64,000 nucleotides of DNA. Origin: Amphibalanus amphitrite (lineage: Eukaryota; Arthropoda; Thecostraca; Balanomorpha; Balanidae). The stretch lies in assembly GCF_019059575.1 (NCBI RefSeq), contig NW_024881792.1, forward strand, positions 310,001 through 374,000. The letters are read 5' to 3'. A program made the translations under genes and the position numbers. The notes under the pieces were generated by a model that made no database searches, was not told the origin of the DNA, and worked only from the letters and a program-made list of their open reading frames with translations. Positions 57,023 through 64,000 of this stretch are shown here, piece by piece. The first letter of the stretch is position 1; the number at the start of each line of letters is the position of its first letter.

Positions 57023-59728
57023 AACCGCAGGTTGTTTGAAAAGACAAACACTATTCGTTAGAATTGTGTTTTTCTATTGAAAAACAACCGGAGCGGTCCT
57101 TCTCCGGGCTATGTTTTGCATGTCTGGCCGCGAATTGGGGCAACTTGGGTCAGGCCTAAACTTGTGGCTCGATTTTCTTAAAAATTTCAGTGTATGGGCT
57201 CCCGCAGGCGATCTACCTGTTGGCACCGGTCGCTACTCGCTTAAAACCTCGTGGCACGTGGCACGTGCGATTCCATTTTCCCCATGTTAAGTCAACGGGG
57301 TTTTGGACACTTTTTGCGCGATCGGGAATAGCGGAAAAACGAGCCAAGGAAGAGGTGGTTTTCTTCCCAGCATTTTATGGCAAACACGTTTGGGTACACG
57401 CTGGTGTGCGCCGTATACCCCTCAGAACTTCGTAACGTGTCTTTGCACGAGGTCAAAGTTGAATTTTTTTCGCTCCCCATGTTAAGTCAATGGGCGTTTT
57501 TGCAGAGACTTTTTCATTCGCTCATTGTACAAAATTATATGATACGATTTTGTTTAAACTTTCAGGACTTGTTGAGAAAAGACCATAGAACATGTTGTTA
57601 TGCTTCTTTAAGCTGTGCAAATTCGTTTGTTCTTTTTAGGCTCGTTTAAAAATGAAAAATTTTAACATGGAAAGTGAATGGGAGCGTCTTTGCTGCTTAA
57701 TAACTTTTTACAGTTGAGATATATTTAAGTGAAAAGTTGATAGGTTATACAACTTTTGATGCTCTTTCCTATGATATATACAACTTTATTGCACGTGGTG
57801 CCGTTTTTGAGAAATATAGTAAAAAAGCACGACATTACCGAGATTTGAGCTCAGACCTATATCGTTACGGTGTCAGGCGGACACGAGGACAGGTGGCGCC
57901 GCCGCCGCCCGCATAGCGGCGGGAATGTGAACTAACCTGTTTACCAGAGGGGTGTTCACGGGCACCGCACACTGCTGCGTGCGCTGTGTGCGGTGCGTCC
58001 AGCAGGCGTGGGGGTAGGGGATGGGTAGGCGGTTCTGACGTCACGGCTGCGTGCGGTGGACGGTCCGCTGTGGCCAGTCCCGACCGGCCACAGCGATCGC
58101 TGTGTGCGGTGACGGAAGGCTGACGTAGGGACGCAGTGGGCGGAGCTTGGAGGCTATGTGCGGTCCGACCGCACACAGGGCCCGTGAACAGCCCTCTGAT
58201 CTATGGTATGGTACCATCGGGGGACCGGCCGCCGTCGGCACCATTTCGGGACTTTGCATCGCAATAAAAGGCTTATTTACAATTGAAAATGGACTAGCGA
58301 GAGTCGTTATGGAATCAGAATTTGATGCTCTACAAAACTAGGCTATTTCCATTGTGATGGCATCACAGACTACACCGCTAAACCCAATAAAGCAGATTTA
58401 TGTCGCGTCATCGATGATTACATATAATGTTTCTTTGATATATATGTAGTCGGGTCTTTCAGCTGCGTCCCTCCCCTCCCTCGCCGCGCCGGCGGGTCGG
58501 CCATCCGCGGCTTGCCGCCCGCCGGCTGCTGGCCGGTCAGCTGGCCGGTCAGCTGGTCGCCCGCGGCTGTCGGTGCAGTGCGGGATGCCTACTTGCGGGG
58601 GGCCGTCGTGGCGGCGGCCCGGGTGGACTGGGCGAGCAGTGAGTTGGGGAGCGCTGCGCTGTCGGTGCTCTAGTTTGTATTGCGTTCGCATGATACGGCT
58701 TGAGCCAATACAGAGTGAACTGATTGAGCTGAGCAAGTCTTTATATACATTGAAAAGTAAAGCACTTTTTACTGCATCTACGGTGAGATGCTAGATAAAA
58801 TTTATGGTCTAATGGTACCCATTACTTAACAATTAAGTGAATCATTTCGTCGCTAAACTCTCGTAAATTCGTATGTCCGCCTCACTATGGAGTTTGGACC
58901 GTAACGTATGGCCTTTGCTCAGACAGTATACGAACAGGTGACGGGGATACCTCCCATAGAAGGATGCGACACGATTTTACTGCTAAATAGCGGCCGGCCG
59001 CCGTGGGGACGTTTTTGTACGACTTATATCTCGGCAACCACTGGGCTGATACACGTGCGGTTTTTTTGTGTGGGGTAGCTTTTTCCCTTCTTTCACATAG
59101 TGTGCTACTCTCGATGCATATGGGTGACCCCTAACGCACGTTCCACGTGCAAAGCCAAGAGGTGCCTGTTTTGTAATAAGCGCAATAGCTCGCGGTAATT
59201 ACTGGGCCGATTGCGCTAAAACTTGGCATGGAGGTAGACACTTTCCAGGCGATGCATTTCCATGTGTCTTGGTAGGGGTGCAACTGCACGTGCGCACGTG
59301 CAGGGTGACGCTTCCAGATCTCGAGAACGGCTGGACCGATTGTGTTCAAATTTGGCATAACGCTTGATACCGATCAGTAGGTTGCAGTCATTTAGTATGT
59401 ATTTCCATGTGCCACGATTGGGGTGCAACTGCACGTGCGCAAGTGCAGGGTGACGCTTCCAGATCTCGAGAACGGCTGGGCCGATTGAGCTTAAATTCGG
59501 TACACCGCTAGAGACCGGCAACTAGAGTGCCGTGCACAAGTCAGTTGGGACCCAGCTTGCACGTGCGCACGTGAAGGGTGCCGCTTCAATATCTCGAAAA
59601 TGGCCGGGCCGATTGCACTCAAATTTTGCACACCGCTAGAGTGGTTAGTAGAGTGTCCTGTTCGTCAGTTCGTAGCACACCCACTCCGGTCTGCACGTGC
59701 CAATCTCATCCTCTCGTTTGGCGGCGGG
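57023..59728 (+). mobile_element. Long-form unit (A-M-B-C-part D) with MITE, truncated 3' end
   Basis: A 57022-57879, M with the 254-bp MITE, B from about 58907, a shortened C array and a D segment cut at GGCGGCGGG, where the next unit begins. It matches the left-block long form at 4549 closely until the C array and then differs in the last two C repeats. Confidence 0.75.
57945..58198. mobile_element. 254-bp hAT-like MITE, second copy
   Basis: Corresponds exactly in position and length to the copy at 5471-5724 (offset 52474). Probably duplicated with its host unit rather than inserted independently. Confidence 0.7.
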
Positions 59729-59729
59729 T

Positions 59730-59850
59730 AACCGCAGGTTGTTTCTTCATTAGACAAACACCATTCGTTAGAATTGTGCTTTTCTATTGAAAAAAACAAC
59801 CGGAGCAGTCCTTCACCGGGCTATGTTTTGCATGGTTGGCCGCGAATCGA
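59730..59850 (+). mobile_element. Truncated 5' end of a unit
   Basis: AACCGCAGGTTGTTT, the conserved core (CCATTCGTTAGAATTGTG, then TTTTCTATTGAAAAAAACAA) and about 60 bp more, then the sequence leaves the family after GGCCGCGAATC. A variant insertion TCTTCATTAGAC follows the 15-bp start, as in the mini-unit at 3504. Confidence 0.65.
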
Positions 59851-61320
59851 AATGTGTTTGTGATTGCAGTAGAAGACTCGAACAGGGAACAATCGGCGAG
59901 TTTGCTACCAAAACACATTAACCTCCGCCCGAGTGGGGCGAAGGTGTTTTTAGCCACACCTATTAGCTTTTTTGCGTTTGTTAAGAAAATCACTACGCGC
60001 ATTGTTATAAAGCTTTGTATGATAGATCAATTTCAGCGGCATGGTTGGACCTCTATGTAGGCACACACCGGCGAGAACGGCTGCGCCAATTGCGCTTAAA
60101 TCTTCATCCATGCGGCTGCATACAGAAGAGGTGGCACTCCGGCGCAACATGCTTTCAGGCGTTTGACACTTCTGCGTCATCTAGCGAGTAAAACGGAATG
60201 TTTGGCTAAAATGCCAGACGCATTTACCATACTCGATAATCGTCCTCAAAAGCTCCAGTCTCGTGCGAGTCATCAGTTCTAAAGAGATAGTGGTTTTCCC
60301 GGATCCCTCATTACTCCGCCATTTATTTAGGCGGTTATATACAATAGAGCCGGCATTGCGGCACAGCATACATTCAGGCGTTTGACGCTTCTGCCATCTA
60401 GCGAGTAAAAAGGAATGTAAGGTGTTTTCGACTGATATACAGATCCGTTGAAGCATCAATCTTAAACTTGATATTCGGCACAATTCAATGACTCTGATTC
60501 GAATGGTGACGTCGACGGCGACCGTGACGTCACCATTGCGTCAATATTGATTAACCCTCGCCGGCAGAGGGGCAGCACCCGCCTCTTCCCATAGGGTTTT
60601 TCGTGATAGCTCGGGACACGCCGGAGACAAAAGTGCTGAAACTTGGAATACCTAACCTATGATTTAAGCCGGATCTTATGACTTCGACCACATTTTCTGG
60701 TTACGTAAGGTCACTGACCTATGACGTCATAAGTGAACTTCTGCACTGTCCTCAGAGGTCGCAACTTCGCACCGCCCTCAGTACCAGAGGAACTTTCACA
60801 GAAAGATGAAACTTACAGGACGTAGTAGCCTCCCAGGATGTCCAACTTGTATAACTCGTATTTTTCAAAGGTCACATGAGGTCAGGTCGGTCATGTGACC
60901 TCACTATTATAAGTCAATGGGGAAATATGAAAACTGGTATTTTGGCGCTGGAAATGATCTAAAACTATCTCAAGCGCATGAAATCGTGATTTCATGCATT
61001 CCTTGCAAGGTCCAATGTTCTATTTTTAATTGTTGACATTGCGTAACGTCATTTATGACGTCACTATAGTCAAAGGAGTTTTCTGTCAATAACTCCTGCT
61101 AAAATTGAGCTAGGGAGTCGAAAAAGCTACAAATGGACTCTGAAAGACCTGCCGAATCAAATGGTATGCGATATGACCTCCTTCGACCAGCCTCATGACC
61201 TGAGGGGCTCTGACCTGCCCTTGACCCGAGGTCAATACCTTAGGTTGACCTAAACCAAACAAAAAAAATATCATTCGACGCGCCTTAGCAAGGTAAGCAC
61301 GATGATAGCGGTTAGTAGTG
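59851..61320. repeat. Unrelated repeat-like segment rich in TGACCT and TGACGTCA
   Basis: Contains a diverged copy of the GAGAACGGCTG...CCAATTGCGCTTAAAT core (60072-60100), a pair of direct repeats (60154-60201 and 60373-60419), a 12-bp inverted repeat at 60502-60537, three TGACGTCA sites, many AGGTCA/TGACCT strings (60700-61260) and one TAAGTCAATGGGG shared with module A. No coding potential seen. It may be a captured segment or a different transposon type. Confidence 0.5.
60502..60537. other. Inverted repeat with CRE-like cores
   Basis: AATGGTGACGTC (60502-60513) and its exact reverse complement GACGTCACCATT (60526-60537) are separated by 12 bp. The right arm overlaps TGACGTCA. Confidence 0.7.
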
Positions 61321-61543
61321 TCGTGCACGTCGGTTCGTAGCACACCCACTCGGGTCTGCACGTGCAAGGCTCGTCCTCCGTTTGGCGGCGGGCGTTTTTG
61401 CTGCGTGCACGGGTGAGTGGGTTACAGAGGTTAGAGTGCAGTGCACGTCAGTTCGTAGCACACCCACTCTGGTCTGCACGTGCAAGGCTCATCCTCTCGT
61501 TTGGCGGCGGGTGTTTTGGCGGCGTTACAGAGGTGCTTGCTCT
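61321..61543 (+). repeat. Two partial copies of segment D
   Basis: The text CGTGCACGTCGGTTCGTAGC to GGCGGGCGTTTTTGCTGCGT occurs at about 61322-61408 and again at about 61440-61525, separated by a short GTGAGTGGGTTACAGAGG stretch. The second copy stops at GCTTGCTC, just before where AAACAACC would begin, and is joined to T|AACCGC. Confidence 0.65.
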
Positions 61544-64000
61544 AACCGCAGGTTGTTTGAAAAGACAAACACTATTCGTTAGAATTGTGTTTTTCTATTG
61601 AAAAACAACCGGAGCGGTCCTTCTCCGGGCTATGTTTTGCATGTCTGGCCGCGAATTGGGGCAACTTGGGTCAGGCCTAAACTTGTGGCTCGATTTTCTT
61701 AAAAATTTCAGTGTATGGGCTCCCGCAGGCGATCTACCTGTTGGCACCGGTCGCTACTCGCTTAAAACCTCGTGGCACGTGGCACGTGCGATTCCATTTT
61801 TCCCATAGTAAGTCAATGGGGGTTTGGGACACTTTTTGCGCAATCGCGAATAGCGGGAAAACGAGCCAAGGAAGAGGTGGTTTTCTTCCCAGCATTTTAT
61901 GGCAAACACGTTTGGGTACACGCTAGTGTGCGCCGTATACCCCTCAGAACTTCGTAACGTGTCTTTGCACGAGGTCAAAGTTGAACTTTTTTCGCTCCCC
62001 ATGTTAAGTCAATGGGCGTTTTTGCAGAGACTTTTTCATTCGCTCATTGTACAAAATTATATGATACGATTTTGTTTAAACTTTCAGGACTTGTTGAGAA
62101 AAGACCATAGAACATGTTGTTATGCTTCTTTAAGCTGTGCAAATTCGTTTGTTCTTTTTAGGCTCGTTCAAAAATGAAAAATTTTAACATGGAAAGTGAA
62201 TGGGAGCGTCTTTGCTGCTTAATAACTTTTTACAGTTGAGATATATTTATGTGAAAAGTTGATAGGTTATACAACTTTTGATGCTCTTTCCAATGATATA
62301 TACAACTTTATTGCACGTGGTGCCGTTTTTGAGAAATATAGTAAAAAAGCACGACATTACCGAGATTTGAGCTCAGACCTATATCGTTACGGTGTCAGGC
62401 GGACACGAGGACAGGTGGCGCCGCCGCCGCCCGCATAGCGGCGGGAATGTGAACTAACCTGTTTACATCTATGGTATGGTACCATCGGGGGACCGGCCGC
62501 CGTCGGCACCATTTCGGGACTTTGCATCGCAATAAAAGGCTTATTTTTTTGAAAATGGACTAGCGAGAGTCGTTATGGAATCAGAATTTGATGCTCTACA
62601 AAACTAGGCTATTTTCATTGTGATGGCATCACAGACTACACCGCTAACCCCAATAAAGCAGATTTATGTCGCGTCATCGATGATTACATATAATGTTTCT
62701 TTGATATATATGTAGTCGGGTCTTTCAGCTGCGTCCCTCCCCTCCCTCGCCGCGCCGGCGGGTCGGCCATCCGCGGCTTGCCGCCCGCCGGCTGCTGGCC
62801 GGTCAGCTGGCCGGTCAGCTGGTCGCCCGCGGCTGTCGGTGCAGTGCGGGATGCCTACTTGCGGGGGGCCGTCGTGGCGGCGGCCCGGGTGGACTGGGCG
62901 AGCAGTGAGTTGGGGAGCGCTGCGCTGTCGGTGCTCTAGTTTGTATTGCGTTCGCATGATACGGCTTGAGCCAATACAGAGTGAACTGATTGAGCTGAGC
63001 AAGTCTTTATATACATTGAAAAGTAAAGCACTTTTTACTGCATCTACGGTGAGATGCTAGATAAAATTTATGGTCTACCTAATGGTACCCATTACTTAAC
63101 AATTAAGTGAATCATTTCGTCGCTAAACTCTCGTAAATTCGTATGTCCGCCTCACTATGGAGTTTGGACCGTAACGTATGGCCTTTGCTCAGACAGTATA
63201 CGAACAGGTGACGGGGATACCTCTAATAGAAGGATGCGACACGATTTTACTGCTAAATAGCGGCCGGCCGCCGTGGCGACGTTTTTGTACGACTTATATC
63301 TCGGCAACCACTGGGCTGATACACGTGCGGTTTTTTTGTGTGGGGTAGCTTTTTCCCTTCTTTCACATAGTGTGCTACTCTCGATGCATATGGGTGACCC
63401 CTAACGCACGTTCCACGTGCAAAGCCAAGAGGTGCCTGTTTTGTAATAAGCGCAATAGCTCGCGGTAATTACTGGGCCGATTGCGCTAAAACTTGGCATG
63501 GAGGTAGACACTTTCCAGGCGATGCATTTCCATGTGTCTTGGTAGGGGTGCAACTGCACGTGCGCACGTGCAGGGTGACGCTTCCAGATCTCGAGAACGG
63601 CTGGACCGATTGTGTTCAAATTTGGCATAACGCTTGATACCGATCAGTAGGTTGCAGTCATTTAGTATGTATTTCCATGTGCCACGATTGGGGTGCAACT
63701 GCACGTGCGCACGTGCAGGGTGACGCTTCCAGATCTCGAGAACGGCCGGGCCGATTGAGTTCAAATTTGGTACACCGCTAGAGACCGATTAGTAGGGTGC
63801 CGTGCGCAAGTCAGTTTGGACCCATCTTGCACGTGCGTACGTGCAGGGTGACGCTTCCAGATCTCAAGAACGGCTGGACCGATTGCACTCAAATTCGGCA
63901 AACATCTAGAGATCGATCAGTAGGGTGCCGTGCACAAGTCAGTTAGTATGTATTTCCATGTGTCACGGTTGAGATGCAACTGCACGTGCGCACGTGGAGG
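61544..64000 (+). mobile_element. Long-form unit (A-M-B-C), cut by window end
   Basis: A 61543 to about 62401, M without the MITE (GTTTAC|ATCTATGG at 62466/62467), B from about 63176 and three C cores before the window ends. It shares the CCTCTAATAGAAGG variant with the unit at 9259, so these two MITE-free long forms are sister copies. Confidence 0.75.

Larger units (their letters stand above)
53853..64000 (+). repeat. Right composite block of the same repeat family
   Basis: Begins sharply at T|AACCGC (53853/53854) after unshared sequence and runs to the window end. Unit starts are at 53854, 57023, 59730 and 61544, all in the same direction as in the left block. 57023-59440 corresponds to 4549-6965 at an offset of 52474, with only a few differences seen (for example CTATTTCC for CTATTTTC near 58345 and one extra T in a T-run near 59067). 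Confidence 0.8.

Overview
The window is animal genomic DNA, most likely from an arthropod. The evidence is a multi-exon, GT-AG spliced gene of the Musashi/Rbp6 family on the + strand, very low gene density, and several families of eukaryotic DNA transposons. The C-terminal sequence after RRM2 looks like the Rbp6 branch as I remember it from arthropods. The exact species cannot be told from the sequence.

Layout. (1) 1-15480 is a block of head-to-tail repeat units, all in the same orientation. Every unit starts at the same point (T|AACCGCAGGTTGTTT). Complete units end with a subterminal inverted copy (AAACAACCTGCGGT), a hairpin and CTGG|T. Between these ends lie a hairpin-led module A (about 858 bp), sometimes a GC-rich module M, a module B, and an array C of 126-153 bp tandem repeats. 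The combination resembles non-autonomous rolling-circle transposons of the Helentron/HINE type, known for short asymmetric inverted ends, a 3' hairpin and central tandem repeats. (2) 15481-35968 is mostly unrecognised non-coding DNA holding an old module A relic, a strand-asymmetric G/T tract with a quadruplex motif, a hAT-type element with a perfect 8-bp target duplication, short minisatellites and a near-perfect hairpin. (3) 35969-50480 carries the 3' part of the Rbp6/Musashi gene: the whole of RRM2 over three exons, then two alternative C-termini. One reads through a consensus splice donor to a stop at 46640; the other splices to an exon at 50326. RRM1 and the start of the gene are not recognisable here. 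A second hAT-like element sits in the intron just upstream of the C-terminal exon. (4) 50481-53852 is non-coding. (5) 53853-64000 is a second block of the same repeat family, in the same orientation and apparently almost identical over kilobases to the left block. One of its units carries a 2057-bp element with 33-bp terminal inverted repeats and a 7-bp target duplication.

Main points for a second look: the fixed 5' ends and varied upstream partners of the repeat units; paired CACGTG sites in all three main modules (A, B, C); a roughly 50-nt core reused in modules B and C; a 186-bp minimal element with both ends; the composite terminal exon of the Musashi gene with a branch-point-rich, pyrimidine-poor competing acceptor; and a dense cluster of GTAG/GTAGT (Musashi-type) sites inside that gene. 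No cellular gene besides Rbp6 could be supported.
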